A stretch of DNA of 64,000 nt from Phallusia mammillata. Lineage: Eukaryota; Chordata; Ascidiacea; Phlebobranchia; Ascidiidae. Where the stretch lies: positions 62,001-126,000 of the forward strand of contig QLIY01000371.1 of assembly GCA_003260075.1 (NCBI GenBank), in the 5' to 3' direction. The notes under the pieces were generated by a model. That model was not told where the DNA came from and did not search any database. It saw nothing but the letters and a program-made list of their open reading frames with translations. Shown here piece by piece: positions 37,343-49,304 of this stretch (within the stretch, counting starts at the first letter, position 1; every line of letters starts with the position of its first letter). Position numbers and translations under genes: made by a program.

Positions 37343-38346
37343 CATTGTGACCCCGGCAGAAAGCGAAGGTCGGTTCACGGAGAAAAACAAACTGGAAGAA
37401 TTATCACCTTGGATCCCTTGATTGTTCGGGACCAGAACAACTGCCCAGTGGTAAAAAAATTGATACAGTGGCTGCATAAATATATATCTGTAAATTTCAC
37501 GAAAAGTTGTTTTCACTCTGGATGCTAAAACCAGAATGGAAAATCATTTCGTTTGTAAAGTTTCAAACGAAACAATAACAAACTAGACTACCTGTAATCA
37601 GTTGTTTACTCTTTCAAACACAGTTTTCGCTTCTCAGTAACTTGCGAACCACTTTTTAGAACAATCCTTGTTCCCATTCATGTTTTTCTGAAAGGAGCGG
37701 AAAATCAACTTGTAGTTGTCCACGAAACATGTATCTGACATCGGACAAAACCACGTGTGCAGGTAAAATTTCTCAAGAGTACTTTCTCCAAAAAAGGGAA
37801 AACTTTAAATTCAGATTAAAATCACTTCGCCGATTGGAAGAACATGTGTGTATTTTTTGTATTTTTCCTTGCTGTCATTGACAAGGTATTTGTCGCTGTG
37901 AGATACATTGAAATGTTAAAACAGACAACGATAAATTTATGCATAAGCTATTGCTGCCAGGCATAACATCAAATGTATAGAGCTCTTCTGGCAAATGTAT
38001 TTTATTCCGACGTTTCAACGTCCTATACAGGTTGCCTTCGTCAGGGTAAATTACACTGAACGCGCATAGTGCAGTGCACGATAAATAAAGGAAAAAAGAA
38101 TTAAACGCAAGCATTTCACAACGATCTTTATGACTACATTATGGAGTGTTTGTTCCAGTTTATGTCGTCACACTTTACTTATTATATTTTCTCACATTAC
38201 TCGCAGATATTGTAGGAAGCTGGTGGATGAGAGATTACATGTGGCCCGTCCAACTCTTCACTTGCATCACAACCATTATATTGTGGATCGGGTTCCTTGC
38301 TGCCTTGTTACGCATTATAGGGAAACGGATTCAAACTTCATTCTAG
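37343..38346 (+). CDS. Same gene, exons 15-17: furin site, second EGF, transmembrane helix, stop
   Basis: Exon 15 (37343-37450) reads HCDPGRKRRSVHGE: RKRR is a consensus furin-type cleavage site in the position expected after a ZP module. Exon 16 (37660-37762) is a six-cysteine EGF-like domain: NNPCSHSCFSERSGKSTCSC...TTCAG. Exon 17 (38207-38346) reads VQLFTCITTIILWIGFLAAL, a single transmembrane helix, then LRIIGKRIQTSF and TAG. The total for one haplotype is 2,454 bp, 817 residues. The EGF between the cleavage site and the membrane would stay on the cell as a stub when the ZP ectodomain is released. A variant copy of the exon 17 core (38499-38586, I to V and L to V) follows two C runs and is the other allele. 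Confidence 0.9.
38006..38044 (-). other. Hammerhead-like core CTGACGA...GAAACGTC
   Basis: Read on the minus strand, this has CTGACGA, an intervening hairpin-forming CCTGTATAGG and GAAACGTC, then an A-rich AATAAAATAC tail. The order is that of a hammerhead core, but the stem II geometry is imperfect. A second, mutated allele lies at about 38407-38445. Confidence 0.35.
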
Positions 38347-40201
38347 CAATTCTCCTTACAAGTGATGTCACCACAACCCCCCCCCCCTTCTGGCAAATGT
38401 ATTTTATTCCGACGTTTCAACGTCCTATACAGGTCGCCTTCGGCAGGGTAAATTACACTGAACGCGCATAGTGCAGTGCACGATTAGCCCCCCCCCCTCA
38501 CTTGCATCACAACCATTATATTGTGGGTCGGGTTCCTTGCTGCCGTGTTACGCATTATAGGGAAACGGATTCAAACTTCCTTCTAGCAATTCCCCTCACA
38601 TGTGATGTCACCACAAGACGGGTTCCCGACACGTTTTTGTGAAACTAACCATGAATATTTTTTTTCCGGGCCTCCTTGTCACTAAAATGAAACTGAACGT
38701 GAGGGAACAGCCACAATTATGTTGCGTAATGTATATCGATAAATTGATGCTTCGACAAAATATTAAAACTATAAAACCTGGATATTAAAACGTGGGAACG
38801 ATGTAAAAACTTATTGTTGTGTAAATGTAAGATGTTTGTTTTTGGGGGCACAACTTGCCACCCTATAGCAAGACTGGTTGTGTTTTTAAATTCCCAAGTT
38901 AAACACCAACAAACTGTGTTTTACTTAATTTTAATTCTATTTTTTCAAATTTGTTTTACTTTTTTAATTTAAAATTTAATTCTTAAGTAAAACACCGCAA
39001 CTGTAAAACATTCCGGTTAAAACGTTCCTTCGCTCAATCCAGACTATGTCGCCATTTAATAATTAATTGCGTCGAATATGAAACGTACTTTATTGTCTTG
39101 TATCTCATGTTGTTCGTTTTTGTGTTTTGTTTGTGAAACGACAATCGATTGCCCAAATATAGACGGAAAGATATCAACGATTCCAGAACGTTGAATAAAG
39201 CCACATAATGACATTATTGTTTACGTCACAGAAGTGCGATAATGACTCTAACAGCCTCAACAACATGAGAGGGTGCTCGTGCGCCCCTCCGTTGCTTAGC
39301 AACACGCCGAAATGTGAATGGTTGTTGGGTGTCGGAGTTTTAAACTGGGCCGAAGTTTCGACATAACTGAAAAAGTTGGTTTTATATTGCGAGGAATTAT
39401 TTGCTGAGTTTTTTTTTGCGATATTATACCCAAGTATTCATTCGCGCAGTAAAACCCAGACTAGCTGACAATGAAAGGCGAAGTAGAGTGGCATACTTAA
39501 TACGCAGTAACAGCAGTTGCTTGCTTAGGTCTTCATGCGATTAATTTTTGATGATGTTCATACGAGTTTCTGCCGCACCTGGTGACTTCAGTGTGCGAGG
39601 TTCGTTCAGATGCGACCAACCTTCCAGCGTTTGTTGCTTCGGTTTCAGATCTGACAGGTTTAGTCTGACTTAAAGTGCCCTTAAGATTTATAGGAATTCT
39701 GTACTGTTTGAACACGGTTGAGAGATTGTAAAGCTTAGTGCAAACCCCCCCCCCGATGCGACCAACCTTCCAGCGTTTGTTGCTTCGGTTTCAGATCTGA
39801 CAAGTTTAGTCTGACTTAAAGTGCCCTTAAGATTTATAGGAATTCTGTACAGTTTGAACACGGTTGAGAGATTGTAAAGCTTAGTGCAAGGTTGAACAAT
39901 GTTGTGCAATATGTTGTAGGGCAGCTGAGTAATTCGTGATAGAACCGAGTTTTAAACTAGCATTGTTCGGTGAATCGCAACAAACTTATTTTTTTGTGAT
40001 GTGTTTGAAACTCACTTCTGAGCAGTTGTTGACTGCACAAGGCTCGTTTAAAAACCCGCTTTAAAAGTGGGCTTGAGATTTATACATGCAGTGCGAACAG
40101 AGAAATACTTTTTACATTGTACGTTATTTTTAAGCTTTAGTAAGGAACCTTCGGCTTTCTGATGACTAATTAGCTTTTAACGTTAGAAAATTCGGACAGA
40201 A
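38347..40201. other. Intergenic region with three C-run junctions; ADGRV1 promoter side
   Basis: C runs at 38377-38387, 38488-38497 and 39745-39754 mark local duplications, for example the segment containing GATGCGACCAACCTTCCAGC at about 39611 and 39755. The sequence just upstream of 40202 should contain the ADGRV1 promoter and 5' UTR. No further coding sequence was found. Confidence 0.5.
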
Positions 40202-43200
40202 ATGCGTCAACAATGCCGCCTTGTGACGTTACTTCTTTTGTTTGGGGTTATTCGGGGTCAGTTTGTCCATTTTGTTCAAAGCGACTACGGAAATTTGAAT
40301 GAATCAGATTATGGATTTGTTACCTTGGCCGTTGAGAAGGTTGGAGAAACCGACGAACCTTTCAGTGTGATAATCGAGGTAAAGTTTTCGAGTATATTTG
40401 TTTTCATTTTTCTTCGCAAAGGGTTTCGTCAGATTTGAAGGGCGAAACCAAGGCTACTTATTTCTGAGTTTGCAACATTTACGTAACATAGCATATTGAC
40501 ATAAACACAACAACAATTAACAATAATCTTTGTCTTGATACATAAGCTGTTGCTGCCAGGCATAATATTAGCTTTATAGAGCATTACAAAACGTTGGTGC
40601 CAAAATATAATAGCCAGAAGAGCCCTATAAATTTGATATTTGCCCTGAGTTCTGTGAGCAGTTTTCCCACTAAAATATAATAATTCATTTATGATTTCTA
40701 TTGAAAATTGAATTGTGATGTCAATGGCAACAATAATGGCGCGTAAAATTTTCGCCGAAATCGTTTGTTGTAATTTTCTGATGGAGTCGCGTTATATTTC
40801 GCCGTTATGTTGTAGGTGGATGGAGCAGATGATTTTTCAAGTAGTGCTTGGCCTCTATTCTTCCCCACAACATTGAATCACTCCGACACACGAGTTGTTG
40901 ATGTGACGGTGTTCAACGATGATTTGCCGGAAAATGATGAAACTTTTGTGTGAGTTGAAACTTTTATAGAAGCGCTCAGCCGTTACAACAATACGCGTAA
41001 TGTGTAATGTGGCCAGACATGGGGTCGAATACACGCGTCCTGTATTCGGATACTTACGAATACCGGCATGATTGTATTCGAATTCATGAATACTTTGGTA
41101 ATTTTTGAGTGACAGCAATTCGAATGGTATTCGAATAAAACGAGTCAAGTATTTGTATTCATGAATTGTTGACCAAACTACAACGACAAGTAATTCGAAT
41201 ACTATTCGAATAAACCAAGGCATGTATTCGTATTCATGAATTCTACGCACTTTTTAAAGTTCGGCAATTCGAATTGTATTCGAATAATGCGAGTCAGGTA
41301 TTCGTATTCACGAATTGTTTCGTAATGTTAAGGTGGCAGCAATTCGAATTGTATTCGAATAAAGCGTGTCAAGTATTAGTATTCATGAATAGTTGACCAA
41401 AAAACAACAACGTGTAATTTGAATACTATTCGAATAAACCCCAAGCGTGTATTCGTATTCATCAATACTTCGTACTTTTTGAGATGAAGCAATCCGAATT
41501 GTATTTGAATTAATAGTTGTAGTTATTTGTATTCACAAATTGTTCAGTTGTTGTAAGAAGCAAACAATTCGAATGCACCGATTCGGATATTTGTAGTTGC
41601 GGAAAATAAAAGAAATAAAATGCCCCGAAACTTAAAAGGTATTCGATCAAAAAGTAACATGGGTTTATGAATTGCAAATTTGTTGGTAAAAATGTAAACC
41701 AACGAGCTTTTTTGCCACATTAGCTTGACTGATTTAAGTCTCCGTGATAAAAATTTCACCAAATTTACATGAAATGTTTGCTTCATGAACACGCTATAGC
41801 ACCTGTCATGTGCTGAGAACAACCCAATGCAAGCTTTGTTACACAATTCCATTTATGTAACGTCACAATTAAACTTCTATATGTCATTGTTTCGTAACAT
41901 AAACAAAAACTTGTCAAATCAGGTCACATTCACTGCCAATTTGAATTGTATTCGAATCTATTTGGCAAAAATATGTAGCAAAATATTCTCGACTACTTCT
42001 AGTCTGGAGGTAATCGACAATTCGAATTGTATTCGTAAAAATGTAGTCATGTATTCGATTTTACGTATCTTACGTTGTCAAAGGCTGACAACAATTCGAA
42101 TTGTATTCGTAAAAATGTAGTCATGTATTCGATTTTACGTATCTTACGTTGCCAAAGGCTGACAACAATTCGAATTGTATTCGTAAAAATGTAGTCATGT
42201 ATTCGATTTTACGTATCTTACGTTGCCAAAGGCTGACAACAATTCGAATTGTATTCGTAAAAATGTAGTCATGTATTCGATTTTACGAATTGTTACCTTG
42301 CCAAAGGCCGACAACAATTCGAATTGTATTCGTAAAAAATCTCATGTATTCGAATTTGCAAATTCTTAGGTTGGCCAAAACCTACAACAATTTTAATTGT
42401 ATTCGAATAAATTTACTCAAGTTTTTGTATTCATGAATTGTTGGTTCAAAAGTTAACTTCAACTATTCGAATTGTATTCATGCACTATCGAACGAAATCC
42501 AAAATCATTCGAATACAGCACGAAGGTGGCAAAACCTGTATTCGAATGCATTCGAATACGAATGACGAATACGAATGGCCCCATGTCTGAATGTGGCTAC
42601 TCTAGCCTATACTAAAAACGTTTCGTCACCAGTCGCACATTACTACACTTACAGATTACATCTTTTGAAGTTGCACAGTTTGGTATGACTACAACAGTTA
42701 AATCTATTGCCCAAGCCAATAAAATTGAAACACAGTTGTAGGATTTATTGTTCATTTTTTATTTCAGTTTCACTCTGCGATCGACAAGTAGTTCAATTTC
42801 GGTCGATGAGCCATCAACAACTCGTGTGACAATTCCAGCCAACGATGATCCTAATGGAATTGTTGGTTTTGCTTCCGTAAGTATTGAACTAGGTGGAACT
42901 GGATTTTTGTTGAACTATTTTTGTAAAAGTTTGCAGAATGTGATCAACCTCAAACAAATCTTTGAATAAATTTTTGAGCCATGTATTAAACAAGTATGGG
43001 AATGTGTATTTGTGACCCATTTTACCAAGCTTTTTATATTTCAATTTACTGGAATATGCAAATCCCTATCATCAGAAAATAGTTTATGAGTTTCACAATT
43101 ACTTACAATTAAAATGTGATTACTGGGAACCATTATAATGTGAGCATTTTCTGAAACTGACTGTTTATGAGCATTTAACCAATTTGTCTTTGAACTGGTG

Positions 43201-44081
43201 TGATGATAGACAAAAGATTCCTTGCTTTTAAAACACTTGAAGTTTTGCAAACATTTTGCCCACCAGAATGACAGGGCTTCTTCAGAGCAATGAAGTGAAT
43301 TTGTACAAACACACAAGCAATACATAACATGTGACAACCTTTAATGTTCAGACTTCAACAATATATGTAGAGGAAGAAAGTGGAGAGAATCGCACGATCA
43401 CAATTTCCCTGATACGACAACGAGGAACTTTCAACGATGTTTCAGTGACTTATGAAATAACTCAACTGACCTCTGGGGGTTCAGAGGTAATTATCTAGTT
43501 TCCAATATGCCTGTCAACTATGTGGTTTTGGTAAGACATAAATTCATCCCTGGAATCAGCCCTGTAATGTCAATGCTTGTGGTTCTGGATTTTAAGTCTG
43601 GGTTAACATGTTTTACTTTTTTTCATGTCTAAAATATAGCACACAAAGGCTTAGGACATGGTTTGTTTACAATGTGGTAACATAATAAACCTTAATTTAG
43701 TGAAAAACCAACCTTGATGATTCCATACTAACTCCAGCAGTTAAAATACAATGGAGTATCAAATGAGAAATGAAATTACCATGTTAATATTTTTCCCAAA
43801 GTTGCCTGTGGATGACGATTTGTTTCCTGCTGGTGGAGAAGTCATTTTTGACGATGGAGAGAACAAGAAAGATCTGATAATATTTGTCAAAGATGACAAG
43901 GTTGGGATAAAGATTTTATTCATGTTTATCTGCATTTAATAAAAATGTAAATTGTAAAACAGGTCCCAGAAAATGAAGAAGAATTTGTTCTGAGATTAGT
44001 GGAAGGCAACAATGGGTTGGAAGTGAATAAAACTTTAAATGAGGTGAACATTGTTGTCGGAGGAAATGACAGCCCACTAAG
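40202..44081 (+). CDS. ADGRV1: ADGRV1 (VLGR1), exons 1-6: signal peptide and Calx-beta repeats 1-2
   Basis: ADGRV1 is a very large adhesion GPCR whose ectodomain is a chain of Calx-beta repeats; in vertebrates it forms ankle links of sensory hair cells. Exons: 40202-40378, 40816-40949, 42768-42876, 43352-43486, 43802-43900, 43963-44081. Exon 1 begins MRQQCRLVTLLLLFGVIRG, a signal peptide. Exon 2 ends FNDDLPENDETF and exon 3 has IPANDDPNGIVGFAS, the hallmark Calx-beta turn and linker motifs. Exon 4 reads IYVEEESGENRTITISLIR. Exon 6 ends VVGGNDSPLR. All phases agree. The intron 40950-42767 carries a 1.58-kb transposon. Part of exon 6 is duplicated at 44178-44219 after a G run (44167-44177). Confidence 0.9.
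41014..42589. mobile_element. 1,576-bp hAT-like element made of ATTCGAAT tandem units
   Basis: Terminal inverted repeats are CAGACATGGGGTCGAATAC and the complement of GAATGGCCCCATGTCTG. A perfect 8-bp target duplication AATGTGGC lies at 41006-41013 and 42590-42597. No long open frame is present. Nearly the whole interior consists of degenerate units containing AATTCGAATTGTATTCG. A regular block of five units starts at 42019, 42093, 42167, 42241 and 42316, a 74-75 bp period. It is non-autonomous. Confidence 0.85.
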
Positions 44082-44557
44082 GTATAGAACTTCATTTAAG
44101 ACATTTGACAGTGTTTTTTCTACTTACATTGCATTAAAACATTAGGCATTTTTTTATTTTACTGTTTGGGGGGGGGGCGAGGTGAACATTGTTGTCGGAG
44201 GAAATGACAGCCCAATAAGGTATAGAACTTCATTTAAGACATTTGACAGTGTTTTTTACTACTTACATTGCATTAAAACATTAGGCATTTTTTTATTTTA
44301 CTGTTTCCTTCCTAAATGACAGAGTTAAGGTATTTTTTTCATGTTATGAACATTTTACTTCACAGATTTACAACACAGTGATTTGTCAAACCTATGAAAA
44401 ATGTGCAAAACATAAACACTAAAAATTCTGTTTTAAAAGAATTTATGTTGAAATTTTACTTCAGCTATTAATTATTTAGTGTAGGAACGACAGATTTTCA
44501 ACCAGCTGATCTGATGCTGTAACAAAATCCTGATGTTTAATTTAAACATTTCTGCAG

Positions 44558-47500
44558 ATTTTCACAGAAGGTGTACAACGTCGATGAAACTTCAAGATTT
44601 GTCTCAATCAAAGTTTTTCGTGGAATGGATGAAGGAGGGCAGCAGAGAGTTGGTCCTGATGACAGTGTTGTAAGTTTGGTTGTTGTTGCTGGGTTTCTAT
44701 TTTAAATGTTACCAGTTTAAAGCTTTTCAACTTATCCAGGTGTCTGGCTATTTAAATAAATGAACATGTTTTATTTGTCATGAGGTGATCTCAGGCTCAT
44801 GAACACCTTTCGCGGATGTATTTAAGTTTCCAGGAATGTGGGGGGGGGGGTTTTAAGAAGTAGAAAAAAACAGTTGCAGATACATTAAATGTAAAATAAA
44901 TGAACATGTTTTATTTGTCATGAGGTGATCACAGGCTCATGAACACCTTTCGCGGATGTATTTAAGTTTCCAGGAATGTGATGCAATACATTAGTTAATA
45001 AACAACTGATTCTGTTTGTATTGATGTTTTACATTTATTGTTGACAATTATTTTTTCCAGCTGACTGTCTAAAACAAGAAATTCAATAAAACACTTTCTA
45101 ATCCTGCTTAAATATTTATAAACCCAGGTTTCTGTTGATTATGAAGTTGTGGGGAACACAGCGACACCCGGTGTTGACTATATTGTTCCTGGAACAAAGA
45201 TTGTTAGGTTCGAGGAAGGAGGCCATGAATCAACACTACAAGTATGTAAATTGCATGACGCAATGTTGTTAGTCATACCAAATGGTCAATTCTAAGAAAA
45301 TTATTTTGTATTAAAACTGTATTTGTCCTTCATTGAAAGTTCAACATATTTTCTGCATATTTCCAACTAACATGTGGATTTTTTGTGTTTACTTCTTGTT
45401 ACAAGCTTTTTGACACTGAATCTTATCATAATAACACCCAATGCTGCTACCTATTTGTGAATCTCATCAGACAAGAATCATATAAAAAAAATGTTTTTGT
45501 GCTCAATGATACAAAATACAGTGTCAATAGTTAATGTCATAAAAATCTGAAATGTGGGTCAATTGTAGCAACAGTAAATGCTATGTATGAAAAATTATTA
45601 AACATAGTACCTAAAATCTTTAAAAAAGGGAAGCCTTCCCTCTGGTTCGCTAAAATAATTTTGAATAACACTTCAAGTCACTAACAATAATATCATCCAT
45701 AACACCAATTGATTTTACTTGTATCGCTTTAACTTTGGATTTTTTTTCAAGTTCCCTGAATTATTTTTTCACACAGATTTTTCTTGTTGACGACGATGAC
45801 CCAGAGTTGGCTGAAAACTTCACTGTCCGTCTCCTTGACAACACAATCCATGGCAACGCTATAGTTGCTCAGCCAATGACATGTACTGTTGTCATAGAAA
45901 TGAATGACAAAGCAAATGGAGTCGTCGCGATCGATTTCAGCCAAGCAACATTTGATGCGAATGAAGACAAAAAAGCTTTTGTGTTTGATGCAGATGAAAA
46001 TTCAAGGCATGTTGCCATCATACTTTTGGTTTGGGTTAAATACTAAGAAGTGCACAAGCATTCGTAAGTCATTCATGTTTATAAAACTATTGCCCGTGCA
46101 GCCTAACTTTTGAGTTTTTCAATGTGCCACCTCCTAAATCATGTTTCAGTCAATTTCCATTACTATACAATAGGCAAGTTGCCAGTAGAAAGCATACCTT
46201 TGGTTTTTTTAGTCAGGAGTGAACAAGCATTAGCCATTCATGTTTATGAAACTAATACAGCCAACTTGCGTTGCTAACTTGCTGTGTTGTTATTCACCAA
46301 GCAAACTAAAACTCAATTCACTCAACTGAACTTATAAGTTTTTTTTGTGTAAAATAGGTTGAAAACCCGGAACCTTGTTTTAGTTTTTACCCACCTTGCA
46401 GTTTTGGGCAAGTAGTGAACAAATTTCATTGCAATAGGTTCCAAGACATTGCGCTGATCAGACACGGTGGAATGTTCCAACGAATCTCTGTTGATTGGAA
46501 ACTGACTTGCAACTCCACTGATGATGTCATCGATGACATCACACCGGTAGCTGGAACTGTTTATTTGGATGCGAACCAAACTACTTCGTCGATTGAATTT
46601 GAAGCAAAACAAGATGAAACACAGACAGAAGCTCTGTCCTGTTTGTTCAGGTGACAACAATTGCTTATTTGATTTAGTTCGTATTTTAATTTTTGTTTAA
46701 AACATAATTTTATGCAACATTTCTAAACTGCATTATTTGTTTTATTAGTAGTTGTGGTACGTTGCAACCATGTTATCATTAACTAGTTAAATTCTATCAC
46801 TGATGATGGCATGAGCATTTGCTGAAACGTTTGAACAATAAAGGGGGGGGGGCTTCATTGCAATAGGTTCCACGACATTGCGCTGATCAGACACGGTGGA
46901 ATGTTTCAACGAATCTCTGTTGATTGGAAACTGACTTGCAACTCCACTGATGATGGGGGGGGGGTAACCTAAAAATCGTATTTCAATCTGACACAACTTT
47001 TTCTGCACCTTGAATTTCGATTCTCGTCCACAGAAATCATACTTCTTGCCTCGTGGGGGGGGGGCAACCTAATAACCGTATTTCAATCGGACACAACTTT
47101 TTCTGTACCTTGAATTTCGATTCTCGTCCACAGAAATCATACTTCTTGCCTCGTGGGGGGGGGGCTTTTTAAGTCTATTTGGGCCATTATATTCATCATT
47201 GTAGTTAAATTCTGTTCTTGTTCAATACTACAAATGTTGTCTTTTACACAATGTGCGTTTCTGTTACCATTCTGTGTGGGAAACACTTATAATAGATTAT
47301 TACGTGAAATACTTCACCTTTTAAACAAAAATGTTGTTTTGTGCTGTAGCTGCATTAACACTTTGAAACTTTCCAGTTTACTCCCATCCACTCTAAGCGG
47401 AGGAGCTGAACTTGACTCACCAAGCGAAGCGATCGTGTTTCTTGCCGACACTTATGATGTCTATGGAGTTGTGGAAATTGACGAGGCAAGGGGGGGGGGT

Positions 47501-48933
47501 CAGTTTACTCCCATCCACTCTAAGCGGAGGAGCTGAACTTGACTCGCCAAGTGAAGCAATCGTGTTTATTGCCGACACTTATGATGTCTATGGAGTTGTG
47601 GAAATTGACGAGGCAAGGGGGGGGGGTTAAGTGTGTAAGGATCCGCATAAAAACGAAACCTTAGAAAATCACTAAAGATTATTTCCTTGAAAGCTAAAAT
47701 AGCAATCTTTGGTGGTTTTCTGAGGTTTAGTGAGAGCCGCAAAATAAGTAGTTGGGAGCCGCATGCGGCCCTGAGAGCCGACGTTTGAAAATCACTGGTT
47801 AAAACCAATGTTGACCAATTGTTTTTTATGATGTTTATGTTCCAGGAAACTGTCCATAGAAATCGTACGTGAAGGGGGAAGAGTCGGCGAAGTTGAAGTT
47901 TTCTACTCCTCATCCTACATACCTCGTGGAGAAAATGAAGCAATGCCGGGAATACTGGATGAGAGCAACGGGAGATTTGTCTTCGTGGAAGGGCAAGGTA
48001 AAAAATTTATTTATTTCATATAACGTGTAACTTTCACTTTAAATTTGAAATTATATAAAAATGATATCAAATTGTGACACTGAATGTATTGGTGACTTGA
48101 ACAGTTTGTGATGAACTCTAAAAACGTCTTTGTGCAGTTATTTCTGGCCCGGTGAATATTTTAGCGCCATGTTGCTGCTCAGATTTGTTTCACCAAGCGA
48201 AATAAACTCAACTTAACAAAAACTATTTTTATTCAACAGAATGGGGGGGGGGTACCCACAGGTCGATCGCAAGCCCCTCATTCCTCCAAAGACCCCAAGA
48301 ATCTCGACACAAAACATCACATTGCAAGGGGGGGGGGGATGCCGGGAATACTGGATGAGAGCAACGGGAGATTTGTCTTTGAGCAGGGGCAAGGTAAAAC
48401 TTTCTTTTATTTCATATCACATGTTACTTTTAAATCCTTGTAAATTGATTCTGGGAATCATTTCCTGTTCTATTGCCAAACGATTTCCACCTTTCATTAT
48501 ATATCTCAAGTTGGGAAATGTTTATTTCCAGGTTAAAATCAGTATAAAGAACAAACGTATTTCGCTAAAAGAGCATCTTCAGCGTCTATAAAGGGCAATA
48601 AAAGGGATTAAAATTAGAAAAAGTTGACATGTAACTTTCACTTTTTGAAAATGAAATTAAATAAAAATAATATCAAATTGTGACACTGAATGTTGGTGAC
48701 TTAAACATTTTGTGATAAAATCTAAAAACGTCTTTGTGCAGTTATTTCTGGCTCGGTGAATATTTTAGCGCCATGTTGCTGCTCAGATTTGTTTCAGCTA
48801 AGCGAAATAAACTCAACTTAACAAAAACTATTTTTATTCAACAGAATCACATAGAATTGAAATAGAAATTAAAGAAGACGCATTTCTTGAACTTGATTCC
48901 CATTTCCTGTTTCAACTGAACAATGTTAAACTG
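44558..48933 (+). CDS. ADGRV1: ADGRV1, exons 7-13: Calx-beta repeats 3-5
   Basis: Exons: 44558-44669, 45128-45241, 45777-46006, 46438-46650, 47377-47490, 47846-47997, 48845-48933. Landmarks are VSVDYEVVGNTATPGVDYIVPG (exon 8), FLVDDDDPELAENFTVRLL and MNDKANGVVAIDF (exon 9), DIALIRHGGMFQRISVDWK (exon 10), LSGGAELDSP and YDVYGVVEI (exon 11), LSIEIVREGGRVGEVEV and YIPRGEN (exon 12). The order and spacing match the human protein from memory. Intron 9 uses a GC donor (AAG|GCATGT). Exon 11 is present twice (second copy 47504-47617) and both copies run into a G run where the donor should be. Parts of exon 10 (46852-46956) and exon 12 (48340-48393) are also repeated. Confidence 0.85.
46652..47376. 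repeat. Cluster of four G-run junctions within ADGRV1 intron 10
   Basis: G runs lie near 46843, 46957, 47056 and 47155. An intron-10 piece, a partial exon 10 copy and two copies of a 90-base segment containing TTTCGATTCTCGTCCACAG are joined in a row. On the plus strand at 46800-46830 a hammerhead-like core CTGATGA...GAAACGT is present. The true intron length cannot be read from this. Confidence 0.7.
47627..47803. mobile_element. Truncated hAT-like MITE, GTTTGAAAATCACTGG end
   Basis: The right end GACGTTTGAAAATCACTG resembles, in opposite orientation, the element at 58925-59141. They share GGAGCCGCATGCGGC and the AAGGTTGCTATTTTAGCTT region. The left end is lost in a G run (47618-47626). Confidence 0.6.
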
Positions 48934-48987
48934 GTGAGAACATATTTTCCCAACAACAACAATCTAATACAATCATGGTTATATTCA

Positions 48988-49140
48988 TTAAGCCGCCAAG
49001 CGCAACCGCCTTGTGATCACAAGGTCATGGGTTCTAATCCCATCTCGGTCGCTTGTGTTTCCCTGAGCAAGAAACTTGAGCGGCATTGCTCCAACCCAGT
49101 GGTTTCCTGATAGGTTGAACTAAATTGAAGTCACCAACGG
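48988..49140 (+). mobile_element. tRNA-derived SINE
   Basis: A B-box-like GGGTTCTAATCCCAT (49029-49043) lies downstream of a tRNA-like head. The body reads CCTGAGCAAGAAACTTGAG and CATTGCTCCAACCCA, close to the conserved core of several animal SINEs. It is intronic in ADGRV1, just after exon 13. Confidence 0.6.
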
Positions 49141-49272
49141 CTTAGGTCGAAAAAATCCAATAAAACATGATACAACAGACTTGCGATAAAAACAGGCAGC
49201 TCGATGGCGGACTTGTTATGAGCTTAACACATTCAGGCATTGCCCGCCCACCGAGGATAAAAATGAAACAAA

Positions 49273-49303
<31 letters not shown>

Positions 49304-49304
<1 letters not shown>

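Noticed and set aside
42019-42340. CRISPR-like array with 74-bp period
   Set aside because: There are no distinct repeat/spacer units; whole units repeat, inside a transposon in an animal intron.
47377-47617. Two tandem Calx-beta exons in ADGRV1
   Set aside because: The copies are nearly identical, including intron edges, and each ends in a G run in place of the donor; a haplotype duplicate is more likely.
48990-49140. Coding exon of ADGRV1 between exons 13 and 14
   Set aside because: The sequence is a tRNA-derived SINE with a B box and the conserved GAGCAAGAAACTTGAG core.
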